NCBI RefSeq assembly: GCF_000380165.1
Contig: NZ_KB904683.1
Span: 1-44,320 of the forward strand
DNA from: Wenjunlia vitaminophila DSM 41686
GTDB taxonomy: Bacteria; Actinomycetota; Actinomycetes; Streptomycetales; Streptomycetaceae
Reading direction: 5' to 3'
Length of the DNA: 44,320 bases
Within the stretch, counting starts at the first letter, position 1. Each line of letters begins with the position of its first letter. The notes under the pieces are model-generated. The model ran no database searches. It saw nothing but the letters and a program-made list of their open reading frames with translations, and was not told the DNA's origin. The translations under genes and the position numbers were made by a program. Below, in pieces: positions 15,856 through 23,968 of the stretch.

Positions 15856-16818
15856 ATGAAGGGCACCGTCGGCGAGCTGGGCGAGTTCGGGCTGATCCGG
15901 GAGTTGACCGCCGGGTTGCCGCGCACGTCCGCGGTCGAACTCGGCCCGGGCGACGACGCGGCGGTGGTGGCCGCGCCCGACCAGCGCGTGGTCGCCACCA
16001 CCGACGTCCTGGTCGAGGGGCGGCACTTCCGCCGTGACTGGTCCACCGCCTACGACGTGGGCCGCAAGTCCGCCGCGCAGAACCTCGCCGACGTGGTCGC
16101 CATGGGCGCGGTGCCCACCGCGCTGCTGCTCGGTCTGGTGCTCCCCGCCGACCTGCCCGCCACCTGGGCCGTGGAGTTGATGGACGGCATCAGGGACGAG
16201 TGCCACGTGGCGGGGGCAGCCGTGGTCGGCGGTGACGTGACGCGGGGGGACGCGATCACGGTGGCGATCACCGCGCTCGGCGACCTCGCCGGCGCCGCAC
16301 CGGTGACCCGCTCCGGCGCGCGACCCGGCGACGTGGTCGCGGTCACCGGCTGGCTCGGGTGGTCGGCGGCCGGCCACGCGGTGTTGTCCCGCGGGTTCCG
16401 CTCCCCACGGGCCTTCGTGGAGGCGCATCGCCGGCCGGAGCCGCCGTACCACGCGGGACCGGCCGCGGCCAAGCTCGGTGCCACCGCGATGACCGACGTC
16501 AGTGACGGCCTGGTGGCCGACCTGGGGCACGTGGCGGAGGCCAGCGGGGTGCGGATCGACCTGCGCGGCGCGGACTTCGACGTCCCGGCGCAGATGGCGG
16601 ACATCGGACAGGCGGTCGGGGTGGACCCGCTGCGCTGGGTGCTCTCGGGAGGCGAGGACCACGCGCTGGTGGCCACCTTCCCCGCGGACGCCAAGCTGCC
16701 CGCCCGCTGGCGGGTCGTCGGTGAGGTGCTCGCGCTGGCGGGCGGACGCGCCGAGGTCACCGTGGACGGGGTCAGGTGGGACGCCCCGGGCGGATGGGAC
16801 CACTTCGCCACGGAGTAG
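15856..16818 (+). CDS. thiL: Thiamine-monophosphate kinase
   Basis: 320 residues of the AIR synthase-like ATP-binding fold. Motifs: LGPGDDAAVV (metal-binding aspartates), VATTDVLVEGRHF, SAAQNLADVVAMGAVP (ATP site) and VVGGDVTRG; the C-terminal half has TDVSDGLVADL. It phosphorylates thiamine monophosphate to the cofactor thiamine pyrophosphate. Of two nearby ATGs, 15856 is preferred since AGAGG is 7 bases upstream; 15850 would leave only one base. Close to thiD, which acts earlier in the pathway. I see no TPP riboswitch upstream. Confidence 0.95.
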   Translation: MKGTVGELGEFGLIRELTAGLPRTSAVELGPGDDAAVVAAPDQRVVATTDVLVEGRHFRRDWSTAYDVGRKSAAQNLADVVAMGAVPTALLLGLVLPADLPATWAVELMDGIRDECHVAGAAVVGGDVTRGDAITVAITALGDLAGAAPVTRSGARPGDVVAVTGWLGWSAAGHAVLSRGFRSPRAFVEAHRRPEPPYHAGPAAAKLGATAMTDVSDGLVADLGHVAEASGVRIDLRGADFDVPAQMADIGQAVGVDPLRWVLSGGEDHALVATFPADAKLPARWRVVGEVLALAGGRAEVTVDGVRWDAPGGWDHFATE

Positions 16819-16844
16819 GGCGGAGCCGACACGGCGCCGGCCGG

Positions 16845-16850
16845 TAGATT
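16845..16850 (+). promoter_or_regulatory. -10 element giving a probably leaderless thiD transcript
   Basis: TAGATT lies 7 bases before the thiD ATG, and no ribosome binding site is visible. That spacing puts the transcript start at or next to the start codon, as is common in actinobacteria. The -35 region is not recognisable. Confidence 0.45.
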
Positions 16851-16857
16851 GCCGGTC

Positions 16858-17673
16858 ATGCACATACCACCACGTGTCCTGACCATCGCCGGCTCCGACT
16901 CCGGCGGTGGTGCGGGCATCCAGGCCGACCTGAAGACGATGCTCGCCCTCGGCGTCCACGGCATGAGCGTGGTCACCGCGGCCACCGCGCAGAACTCGCT
17001 GGGCGTCCAGGGGTTCTGGGAGCTCCCGGTGGAGGCGGTGCGCCAGCAGTTCCGCAGCGTGGTGGACGACATCGGGGTGCAGGCTGTGAAGACCGGAATG
17101 CTCGCCTCCGCCGAGCTGGTCGAGACGGTCGCCGACCTGCTCGCGGAGTTGGACGTGCCGGTGGTGGTGGACCCGGTCGGCGTCTCCAAGCACGGGGACT
17201 CCCTGCTCGCCGCGGACGCCCTGGACGTCCTGCGCCAGAAGCTCCTGCCGGTGGCCACCGTGGTCACCCCCAACCTGCACGAGGTGGAGCAGCTCACCGG
17301 GACCAGGGTGACCGACGAGTCGGAGATGCGCAGGGCCGCGGAGGCGGTGCTCGCGTTCGGCCCACGCTGGGTTCTGGTCAAGGGCGGGCACCTGTCCGGG
17401 GAGGCCGCCGACCTGCTGTTCGACGGGGACCGGGAGCACTGGTACCGCAGCCCCCGGTTGGACAACACGCACACCCACGGGACCGGCTGCACCCTGGCCA
17501 GCGCACTGGCCTCGTTCCTGGCCGGCGGGGACGAGCCGCCGCGGGCCATGGAGCGGGCCAAGGCCTACCTCACCCGCGCCATCGAGGGCGGGTTCCCGCT
17601 GGGCGGCGGGGTAGGACCGGTGGACCACGGCTGGCGCTGGCGGGACGGGGACCGACCGGCGGGCGGCGGCTGA
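16858..17673 (+). CDS. thiD: Hydroxymethylpyrimidine/phosphomethylpyrimidine kinase
   Basis: 271 residues of the ribokinase-like fold. N-terminal [20 protein letters not shown] is the ThiD signature; [28 protein letters not shown] and the anion-hole motif [20 protein letters not shown] with catalytic aspartate region follow. It phosphorylates HMP and HMP-P, making the pyrimidine half of thiamine. The usual D of DTxGTGC-type motifs is represented here by N-T-H-T-H-G-T-G-C, the same as in other bacterial ThiD proteins. Starts 39 bases after thiL. Confidence 0.95.
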   Translation: MHIPPRVLTIAGSDSGGGAGIQADLKTMLALGVHGMSVVTAATAQNSLGVQGFWELPVEAVRQQFRSVVDDIGVQAVKTGMLASAELVETVADLLAELDVPVVVDPVGVSKHGDSLLAADALDVLRQKLLPVATVVTPNLHEVEQLTGTRVTDESEMRRAAEAVLAFGPRWVLVKGGHLSGEAADLLFDGDREHWYRSPRLDNTHTHGTGCTLASALASFLAGGDEPPRAMERAKAYLTRAIEGGFPLGGGVGPVDHGWRWRDGDRPAGGG

Positions 17674-17685
17674 CCGTTGCCGTGG

Positions 17686-17714
17686 CGCGGGTCGCCGGCC
17701 GCCGGCGACCCGCG
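17686..17714 (+). terminator. thiD terminator
   Basis: CGCGGGTCGCCGGC (17686-17699) and its exact complement GCCGGCGACCCGCG (17701-17714) lie one base apart, so the hairpin forms with a few central bases open. It starts 13 bases after the thiD stop. Confidence 0.7.
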
Positions 17715-17747
17715 TCCGGGCGAGGACACGCGCGGAACGCCCCTGTT

Positions 17748-17787
17748 CCGGACCCTGCCCGGCAACGCCGGACCCTGCCCGGCAACG
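17748..17787. repeat. Perfect tandem duplication of a 20-base unit
   Basis: The unit ccggaccctgcccggcaacg occurs twice in a row (17748-17767 and 17768-17787) between the two convergent terminators. Confidence 0.85.
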
Positions 17788-17792
17788 TCAGA

Positions 17793-17820
17793 GCCGGTCC
17801 GTCCCGAAGGACGGACCGGC
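17793..17820 (-). terminator. rpmB terminator
   Basis: GCCGGTCCGTCC (17793-17804) pairs perfectly with GGACGGACCGGC (17809-17820) around a CGAA loop (12 base pairs). It lies 50 bases beyond the rpmB stop. Confidence 0.75.
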
Positions 17821-17870
17821 CCGAGTGTCGGTCACCGGGGCACAGGGACCCGGCGGTGGTTCCGACGCCG

Positions 17871-18062
17871 TCAGACGGCGCGCATGACCTTTCCGGCCTT
17901 GATGCACGAGGTGCAGACGTTCAGCCGCTTCGGCGTCCGACCAACCACCGCGCGCACCCGCTGGATGTTGGGGTTCCAGCGACGGCGGGTACGGCGGTGT
18001 GAGTGCGAGATGCTGTTGCCGAAGCCCGGCCCCTTGCCGCAGACATCGCAGTTGGCAGCCAC
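17871..18062 (-). CDS. rpmB: 50S ribosomal protein L28, zinc-binding type
   Basis: 63 residues: [30 protein letters not shown] and [13 protein letters not shown]. Two CxxC pairs (C5/C8 and a C-terminal pair) make this the zinc-ribbon form. Many actinobacteria carry a second, cysteine-free paralogue in the Zur regulon used under zinc shortage, but none is in this window. Alone on the minus strand, divergent from the DAK2-domain gene, as in Streptomyces. Confidence 0.96.
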   Translation of the reverse strand: MAANCDVCGKGPGFGNSISHSHRRTRRRWNPNIQRVRAVVGRTPKRLNVCTSCIKAGKVMRAV

Positions 18063-18342
18063 GGGTCACTCCCAGACGGATCGTCCCCGCTCCAGCGGGG
18101 TACAGGCGTTTACGGTGGACTCCCGGCAGTTCCGTGCAGACGACGACGTGACCAATGACAGCATGACCAACGACGGCGTGACCGGCAGTACCGAGGGATT
18201 CACGGGCCCGACCTGGATCGGGCAACCGGAGCAGCATACAACGGCCACTCCTGTCCACTGAAACTACCACGACCGACCGGCTCCTCGGCTCCTCGGCCCG
18301 GCGACTAGCATCGGCCCCGCCGGGCCGACGGGAGGAGACCAG
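18063..18342. other. Divergent intergenic region with a 15-base repeat
   Basis: 280 bases between rpmB and the DAK2 gene. At 18148-18192 a 15-base unit occurs three times with decay: gtgaccaatgacagc, atgaccaacgacggc, gtgaccggcagtacc. A TAGCAT at 18305-18310 may be the -10 of the DAK2 gene, 32 bases before its GTG. A short minus-strand open frame across the region has no coding character and I do not call it. No clear Zur box was seen. Confidence 0.4.
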
Positions 18343-20037
18343 GTGCCTGACACCCTCGATGCCCCCGTCGTGCGCACCTGGTGCCACCTGGCCCTGGACG
18401 CGCTGGGACGGGCCCGTGAGCAGATCGACGCGATCAACGTCTACCCCGTCCCCGACGGGGACACCGGCACCAACCTCTACCTCACCTGGGAGTCCGCGAC
18501 CCAGGCCGTCGAGGCGGTGTTCACCGGCCATGACGCCGCACGCTCCGAGCCCACGGTGGCCGACACCGTGCGGGCGTTGGCGCACGGCGCGCTGATCGGC
18601 GCCCGTGGCAACTCGGGGGTGATCCTGGCCCAGGTGCTGCGCGGCATGAGCGAGGTGCTGGCCCCCACGACGGACGACGCCGAACCCACCGCCCCCGCCG
18701 CCGGGCCCCCGGCGCCGACCCACGCCGAGGTGCTGCGCCGGGCGCTGCGCCGCGCCGCGACCTCCGCCTACCAGGCCGTGGCCCGCCCCGTGGAGGGCAC
18801 CGTGCTCACCGTCGCCGCTGCCGCCGCCGACGCCGCGGAGGGCACCGCGGGAGACCTGGCCGCGGTGGCCGAGGCCGCCCACCGGGGAGCTGCCGGCGCG
18901 CTCGCCGAGACGCCCGGCCTGCTGGAGCCGCTGCGCCGGGCGTCCGTGGTGGACGCCGGCGGCCGCGGCCTGGTGGTGGTGCTCGCGGCGCTCGCGGACG
19001 CCCTCGCGGGGAACCCCCCGATCAGGCCGCCGGGGCGGCCCTGGCCGCCGGTCACCGCCCAGGTGACGCCCGCCGGGTGCGAGCACGGCGACCCGCACCT
19101 GGTGCCCGGGGGGCCGGCGTTCGAGGTGACGTACCTGCTCGATGCCGCGGACGGTGCGGTGCCGGCGCTGCGCGCCCGGCTCGACGGGCTCGGTGACTCT
19201 CTGGTGGTCGTCGGCGGGGGCGGGTTGTGGAACGTCCACGTGCACGTGGACGACGCGGGCGCCGCGGTGGAGGCCGGGATCGAGGCCGGTCGGCCGCACC
19301 GCATCCGGATCACCCACTTCGGCGACGCCGCGCCGGCCGTTCCCCGCCCCCCGGGTGTGGGCGGTGCCGGCGAGCACCGGGTGCGGGCGGTCGTCGCCGT
19401 GGTCCGGGGCGAGGGCCTGGCCCGGCTCTGTGCCGAGGCCGGTGCCGTCGTGCTGCGGGCCCAGGCCGACGAGCCCCCGTCCAGCGGCGAACTCGCCGGT
19501 GCGGTCAGCCGGGCCAGGGCCGGGGAGGTGGTGCTGCTGCCCAACGACGCGGAGCTGCGTGCCGCCGCCGGGGCAGCGGCGGAACGCGCCCGCCAGGACG
19601 GCGTCCGGGTCGCCGTGATCCCCACCAGGGCCGTGGTCCAGGGCATCGCGGCGCTCGCCGTGCACGAGCCCGCCCGCCGGTTCGAGGAGGACGTGGTGGC
19701 GATGACCGCGGCGGCCGGGGCGACCCGGCACGCCGAGCTCACGGTCGCCGAACGTCGTTCCTTCACCACCGCCGGGGTGTGCCAGGCCGGGGACGTCCTC
19801 GGGCTCGTGGACGGTGACGTCGCGGTGATCGGGGACGACCTGACCGAGGTCGCCCGGACCGTGCTCGACCGGATGCTGGCGGCAGGCGGCGAACTGGTCA
19901 CGTTGGTCCTCGGCGCCACCGCCCCGCCTGACCTCGCCGACCGGCTCGGCGCGCACGTCCGCGCCACCCACCTCGCCGTGGACACGGTGGTCTACCACGG
20001 CGACCAGCCGTCCCCGCTGCTGGTCGGAGTGGAGTGA
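18343..20037 (+). CDS. DAK2-domain protein (YloV/FakA-like kinase subunit)
   Basis: 564 residues. The N-terminal third is a DhaL/DAK2 ATP-binding domain: INVYPVPDGDTGTNLYLT holds the aspartates that bind two magnesium ions, and HGALIGARGNSGVILAQVLRG is the second family loop. A middle DegV-like part and a C-terminal domain follow (GDQPSPLLVGVE at the end). In Firmicutes this protein is FakA, which phosphorylates fatty acids delivered by FakB (DegV) proteins; in actinobacteria the substrate is unproven. The GTG at 18343 has GGAGGAG 6 bases upstream. It lies directly upstream of recG, a position conserved across Gram-positive bacteria. Confidence 0.88.
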   Translation: MPDTLDAPVVRTWCHLALDALGRAREQIDAINVYPVPDGDTGTNLYLTWESATQAVEAVFTGHDAARSEPTVADTVRALAHGALIGARGNSGVILAQVLRGMSEVLAPTTDDAEPTAPAAGPPAPTHAEVLRRALRRAATSAYQAVARPVEGTVLTVAAAAADAAEGTAGDLAAVAEAAHRGAAGALAETPGLLEPLRRASVVDAGGRGLVVVLAALADALAGNPPIRPPGRPWPPVTAQVTPAGCEHGDPHLVPGGPAFEVTYLLDAADGAVPALRARLDGLGDSLVVVGGGGLWNVHVHVDDAGAAVEAGIEAGRPHRIRITHFGDAAPAVPRPPGVGGAGEHRVRAVVAVVRGEGLARLCAEAGAVVLRAQADEPPSSGELAGAVSRARAGEVVLLPNDAELRAAAGAAAERARQDGVRVAVIPTRAVVQGIAALAVHEPARRFEEDVVAMTAAAGATRHAELTVAERRSFTTAGVCQAGDVLGLVDGDVAVIGDDLTEVARTVLDRMLAAGGELVTLVLGATAPPDLADRLGAHVRATHLAVDTVVYHGDQPSPLLVGVE

Positions 20038-20043
20038 GGCGGC

Positions 20044-20080
20044 CCTGCCGGTGGCGCCCAACGTCGGCCCGGCCGGCAGG
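20044..20080 (+). terminator. Possible terminator or leader hairpin between the DAK2 gene and recG
   Basis: CCTGCCGG (20044-20051) pairs with CCGGCAGG (20073-20080). The rest of the 177-base gap to recG is extremely GC-rich and shows no gene. Confidence 0.4.
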
Positions 20081-20214
20081 CCCCCCGCGGCCCGGCCGGC
20101 GAAGGTGACCGCGGGCCCGGGCCGCGACGGCACCGGGGGCGTGGCCGAGGGGCGGGCGGGGCACGCCGCGGATGGTCCGCCGGGCGTCGGTGCCATGGTG
20201 TGGAATGGGCGACG

Positions 20215-22443
20215 ATGCCTGGACTGGACGAACGACTGAGCACACTGGTCGGCGACCGCACCGCCAAGGTGCTCGCCGACTCCCTCGGCCTGCGCACCGT
20301 CGGTGACCTGCTGCACCACTACCCGCGGCGGTACGCCGAACGCGGGGAGCTGACGAGCCTGGACGACCTGGCCGTGGACGAGCACGTGACCGTGGTGGCC
20401 AGGATCGCCAAGGTCACCAGGGTGCCGTTCCGGGGCCGCAGGGGCGACCGCCTCGACGTGGTGGTCACCGACGGCCGGGGCTCCCTCACCCTGGTGTTCT
20501 TCAACCAGTCCTGGAGGGAACGGGACCTGCGCCCCGGGCGCAGGGGCCTGTTCGCCGGCAAGGTCACCGTCTTCAACCGCGTCCGGCAGCTCGCCCACCC
20601 GGACTACAAGCTGCTGGACGAGGAGGACGGCTCCCAGGCCGCCCGGGACTTCGCCAACCAACTGATCCCGGTCTACCCGGCGTCGGCCAAGATGCAGTCC
20701 TGGAAGATCGCCCAGTGTGTCGAGGTGGCGCTGGACTCCCTGGCCGCCTCCGGGTGGGCCGGGGTGGGCGAACCACTGCCGGCCGCGCTGCGCGACTCCC
20801 GCGGCCTGATCCCGTTGCCCGAGGCGCTGGAGAAGGCGCACCGCCCGCGCACCAGGGCGGAGGCGGAGCAGGCCCGCCAGCGGCTGAAGTGGGACGAGGC
20901 GTTCGTGCTCCAGGTCGCCCTGGCCCAGCGCCGCCGCGCCGAGGCCAACCTGCCCGCGGTGCCCCGGGTCCCCCGGCCCGGCGGCCTGCTGGACGCGTTC
21001 GACGCCCGGCTCCCGTTCACCCTCACCGAGGGCCAGCGGCACGTCTCCGCGGAGATCTTCACCGACCTGGCCACCGAACACCCCATGCACCGGCTGCTCC
21101 AGGGAGAGGTGGGCTCGGGCAAGACCCTGGTCGCCCTGCGGGCCATGCTCGCCGTGGTGGACAGCGGCGGGCAGGCGGTCCTGCTGGCGCCCACGGAGGT
21201 GCTGGCGCAGCAGCACCACCGCTCCATCGTGGAGATGATGGGCCCGCTGGCGGAGCAGGGCGTGTTGGGCGGCGCCGCGGAGGGGACGAAGGTGGCGTTG
21301 CTCACCGGGTCCGCCGGGGCGGCCGTCCGCCGGCAGGTCCTGCTGGACCTGGTCACGGGCGAGGCCGGGATCGTCGTCGGCACCCACGCGCTGATCGAGG
21401 ACCGGGTGCGGTTCCACGACCTGGGCCTGGTCGTGGTGGATGAGCAGCACCGCTTCGGGGTGGAGCAACGGGACGCGCTGCGGGCCAAGGCGGACCGGCC
21501 GCCCCACCTGCTGGTGATGACCGCCACCCCGATCCCGCGCACGGTGGCGATGACCGTCTTCGGCGACCTGGAGACCTCCGTCCTGGACCAGTTGCCGGCG
21601 GGGCGGTCTCCGATCGCCAGCCACGTGGTGCCCAACAGGGAGAAACCGCACTTCCTGGCCCGCGCCTGGGAGCGGGTGCGGGAGGAGGTGGCCGCCGGGC
21701 ACCAGGCGTACGTGGTGTGCCCGCGGATCGGGGACGACGAGGACCGGCCGGCCGGCCGACGCGGCCCGGACCCCGACGAGGTGGACGGCTCCGGGGCGGA
21801 CGGCTCCGGGGCGGGCGAGGAGGAACGCCGCCCGCCGCTCGCCGTGGTGGACGTCGCGGGGCAGCTCCGGGACGGGCCGCTGCGCGGACTGCGGATCGAG
21901 GTGCTGCACGGCAGGTTGGCCCCCGACGCGAAGGACGACGTCATGCGCCGGTTCGCCGACGGCGGCGTGGACGTGCTGGTGGCCACCACGGTGATCGAGG
22001 TCGGGGTGAACGTGCCCAACGCCACCGCCATGGTCATCATGGACGCCGACCGGTTCGGCGTCTCGCAGTTGCACCAGCTCCGCGGTCGGGTCGGCCGGGG
22101 CTCGGCGCCGGGGCTGTGCCTGCTGGTCAGCGACGCCCCGGAGGGGACCCCGGCCAGGGAGCGACTTGGCGCCGTGGCGGCGACCCTGGACGGGTTCGCC
22201 CTGTCCCGGATCGACCTCGAGCAGCGCCGCGAGGGGGACGTCCTCGGCCAGGCGCAGTCCGGCAGCCGCTCGTCGCTGCGGATGCTGACGGTGATCCAGG
22301 ACGAGGACGTGATCGAGGCGGCGCGCGAGGAGGCCACAGCCCTGGTCGCGGCCGACCCGGAACTCGCCGGCCACCCCGACCTGCGCGGCGCCCTGGCCAG
22401 CCTGCTGGACGCGGAACGCGCCGAGTTCCTGGAGAAGGGCTGA
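20215..22443 (+). CDS. recG: ATP-dependent DNA helicase RecG
   Basis: 742 residues. The N-terminal wedge/OB domain, which splits branched DNA, is followed by two RecA-like motor domains. Motif I is LLQGEVGSGKTLVAL (about 295-309), motif II VVVDEQHRFG near 409, motif III MTATPIPRT, and motifs V-VI TVIEVGVNVPNA and QLRGRVGRG. RecG drives branch migration of Holliday junctions and remodels stalled forks. The second motor domain has an acidic, Gly-rich insert with a DGSGADGSGAG repeat after VVCPRIGDDED, typical of actinobacterial RecG. I chose the ATG at 20215 (MPGLDERLST); a GTG five codons earlier is possible. Confidence 0.96.
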   Translation: MPGLDERLSTLVGDRTAKVLADSLGLRTVGDLLHHYPRRYAERGELTSLDDLAVDEHVTVVARIAKVTRVPFRGRRGDRLDVVVTDGRGSLTLVFFNQSWRERDLRPGRRGLFAGKVTVFNRVRQLAHPDYKLLDEEDGSQAARDFANQLIPVYPASAKMQSWKIAQCVEVALDSLAASGWAGVGEPLPAALRDSRGLIPLPEALEKAHRPRTRAEAEQARQRLKWDEAFVLQVALAQRRRAEANLPAVPRVPRPGGLLDAFDARLPFTLTEGQRHVSAEIFTDLATEHPMHRLLQGEVGSGKTLVALRAMLAVVDSGGQAVLLAPTEVLAQQHHRSIVEMMGPLAEQGVLGGAAEGTKVALLTGSAGAAVRRQVLLDLVTGEAGIVVGTHALIEDRVRFHDLGLVVVDEQHRFGVEQRDALRAKADRPPHLLVMTATPIPRTVAMTVFGDLETSVLDQLPAGRSPIASHVVPNREKPHFLARAWERVREEVAAGHQAYVVCPRIGDDEDRPAGRRGPDPDEVDGSGADGSGAGEEERRPPLAVVDVAGQLRDGPLRGLRIEVLHGRLAPDAKDDVMRRFADGGVDVLVATTVIEVGVNVPNATAMVIMDADRFGVSQLHQLRGRVGRGSAPGLCLLVSDAPEGTPARERLGAVAATLDGFALSRIDLEQRREGDVLGQAQSGSRSSLRMLTVIQDEDVIEAAREEATALVAADPELAGHPDLRGALASLLDAERAEFLEKG

Positions 22444-22607
22444 TCCGGCGCTGCCCACCGGGTCCCACCGGACCGCCACGGGCACTGCGGGTGACCACCG
22501 GCGGGCAGGGCGTGCCCGGTGCGATGTCAGACCCCCGCGAGAGAATGGACCCAGTCCGCGCCGATCCGCAGTGGAATCAGCGCAGTTGGACCTTTGGGGG
22601 CTGCATC

Positions 22608-23144
22608 ATGGCGTTTCGTCATCTCAACGAACTTCCGCTCGGCGACAAGCTGTTCCGGATCGAACTCGCCAGCGACGACGACAGCACCGTCACCCTCACC
22701 CTCACCGGCTGGCAGGACGACGCCTCCGGTGGTTCCGAGCCCGTCGCCACCGGCGAGCTGCGCCTGCCCATGCAGGACGTGGCAGCGCTGCGCATCGCGC
22801 TGAACCGCGCCCTGCGCGCCCTGGCGATCGTGGCCGAGGTGGCCGAGCCCATCCCGGACCGCGACGTGCTCCGCGAGCTGTTCCCCGGGCACGGGGCTCC
22901 CTGGGTGCCGCAGCACGAGGAGGAGCTGGTCCGGCGGTTCCACGACGGCGAGACCATCGCCCGGATAGCCGCCCGCTTCGGCCGCACCCCGGACTCGGTC
23001 CGCACCAAGCTCCGGGAGCTGGGGCACGACCCGCGTCGCCCGGAGTACTGCCCGCCCGACGGCTGCCTGTCCTGGTCGCGTTACGCCTCACCGGCCGTGC
23101 TCGGCGGCACCGCCCCCGCGGAGCTGTCCGAATCCGGAAGCTGA
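22608..23144 (+). CDS. Unassigned protein with C-terminal helix-turn-helix-like segment (178 residues)
   Basis: I do not recognise this gene. Two parts are visible. Residues 1 to about 80 are beta-rich with alternating hydrophobic strands (KLFRIELASDDDSTVTLTLT) ending in a helix (LRIALNRALRALAIVAEV); this layout is reminiscent of PC4/p15-like single-strand binders, a guess from pattern only. Residues 105-145 look like a helix-turn-helix of the homeodomain/sigma type (EEELVRRFHDGETIARIAAR then GRTPDSVRTKLRELG). The tail has two cysteines (YCPPDGCLSW). The ATG at 22608 has GGGGG 7 bases upstream; in-frame ATGs at 22545 and 22524 would add residues with weaker coding bias. Stands alone between recG and rsmD and is closed by a strong hairpin. 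Confidence 0.75.
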   Translation: MAFRHLNELPLGDKLFRIELASDDDSTVTLTLTGWQDDASGGSEPVATGELRLPMQDVAALRIALNRALRALAIVAEVAEPIPDRDVLRELFPGHGAPWVPQHEEELVRRFHDGETIARIAARFGRTPDSVRTKLRELGHDPRRPEYCPPDGCLSWSRYASPAVLGGTAPAELSESGS

Positions 23145-23150
23145 CCCGGC

Positions 23151-23197
23151 CCGGCCCCGCCGCCCGCCGGAGGGCCCCCGGCGGGCGGCGGGGCCGG
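23151..23197 (+). terminator. Perfect 20-bp hairpin after the helix-turn-helix gene
   Basis: The 20-base arm at 23151-23170 is exactly complementary to 23178-23197 around the loop agggccc. It begins 7 bases after the stop codon. No T-tract follows. Confidence 0.75.
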
Positions 23198-23214
23198 CAA
23201 CGGGCCGCTGGTCG

Positions 23215-23258
23215 GTCCCCGCGGCGCGCGCCCGGCACCGGGCGCGCGCCGCGGGGAC
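23215..23258. repeat. Second perfect inverted repeat (21-base arms)
   Basis: The arm at 23215-23235 (starting GTCCCCGCGG) is exactly complementary to 23238-23258 (ending CCGCGGGGAC), with two bases between, so the tip will be open. It lies 17 bases after the previous hairpin and just before a GATAAT hexamer (23266-23271) that may be the rsmD -10 element. Confidence 0.8.
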
Positions 23259-23360
23259 GCCCGGCGATAATGAACCGATGGGCGTCCGCGTGTCGGCGGG
23301 AGCCCACGGGCACGGCCGCCGGTGGTGCGGCCGTCCGAGCCACGAGGAAGAGTCGCATCC

Positions 23361-23924
23361 ATGACCCGCGTGATCGCCGGAGCCGCGGGCGGCCGGCGCC
23401 TGGCCGTGCCACCCGGGCAGGGCACCCGTCCCACCTCCGACCGGGCGCGCGAGGGACTGTTCTCCACCTGGGAGTCGCTGCGCGGAGGCCTGTCCGGGGC
23501 GCGGGTGCTCGACCTGTACGGCGGCTCCGGCGCGGTGGGTCTCGAAGCGCTGTCCCGGGGGGCGGAGTACGCACTGCTGGTCGAGGCGGACCCACGGGCT
23601 GCCCGCACCCTGCGGTCCAACGTCCGCGCGGTCGGTCTGCCCGGGGCCGAGGTCCGGGTGGACCGTGCGGAGCGGGTCCTGGCGTCGCCCGCTCCCTCCC
23701 GCCCCTTCGACGTGGTTTTCCTCGATCCGCCGTACCGGGTGACCGACGATCAGGTGCGCGAGATCCTTCTCACACTCGCCTCTGGAGGGTGGATCAGGAG
23801 CGGCGCGCTGGCCACGGTGGAACGCGGAACCAGAGGCGGGGAGTTCGTGTGGCCCCCTGGTTTCGAGGGGCTGCGGGCCCGTCGTTACGGCGAGGGCACG
23901 CTTTGGTACGGTCGCGCCGCATGA
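23361..23924 (+). CDS. rsmD: 16S rRNA (guanine-966-N2)-methyltransferase RsmD
   Basis: 187 residues. MTRVIAGAAGGRRLAVP and TRPTSDRAREGLFSTWE are the family N-terminus; VLDLYGGSGAVGLEALSRGA is the SAM-binding motif I, and FLDPPYR near 122 is the catalytic DPPY of N2-guanine methyltransferases. It modifies G966 of 16S rRNA in the 30S head. AGGAAGAG precedes the ATG. coaD follows after 44 bases on the same strand, a pairing conserved in many bacteria. Confidence 0.95.
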   Translation: MTRVIAGAAGGRRLAVPPGQGTRPTSDRAREGLFSTWESLRGGLSGARVLDLYGGSGAVGLEALSRGAEYALLVEADPRAARTLRSNVRAVGLPGAEVRVDRAERVLASPAPSRPFDVVFLDPPYRVTDDQVREILLTLASGGWIRSGALATVERGTRGGEFVWPPGFEGLRARRYGEGTLWYGRAA

Positions 23925-23968
23925 CCTGCGGGGGCCGTTGGCACGCGTCGGAGAGCGAGGAGACACCA

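Noticed and set aside
15713-16857. TPP riboswitch upstream of thiL or thiD
   Set aside because: The upstream stretches lack the conserved CUGAGA and ACYUGA blocks, and the thiL-thiD gap is only 39 bases.
18066-18248. 60-residue minus-strand ORF upstream of rpmB
   Set aside because: It runs through the decayed 15-base repeats, has no coding-type codon bias or ribosome site and no recognisable product.
21770-21815. Short tandem repeat ggctccggggcgga
   Set aside because: It encodes the DGSGADGSGAG linker of RecG; coding low complexity, not a separate element.
17788-22485. A 1565-codon minus-strand frame, and similar long frames at 10-2643, 29760-33110 and 41202-43892
   Set aside because: They lie antisense to clear genes (DAK2 and recG, cvnA, smc, glnD). 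In DNA this GC-rich stops are rare in the shadow frames, and their products show Arg/Gly/Pro-rich composition without domains.
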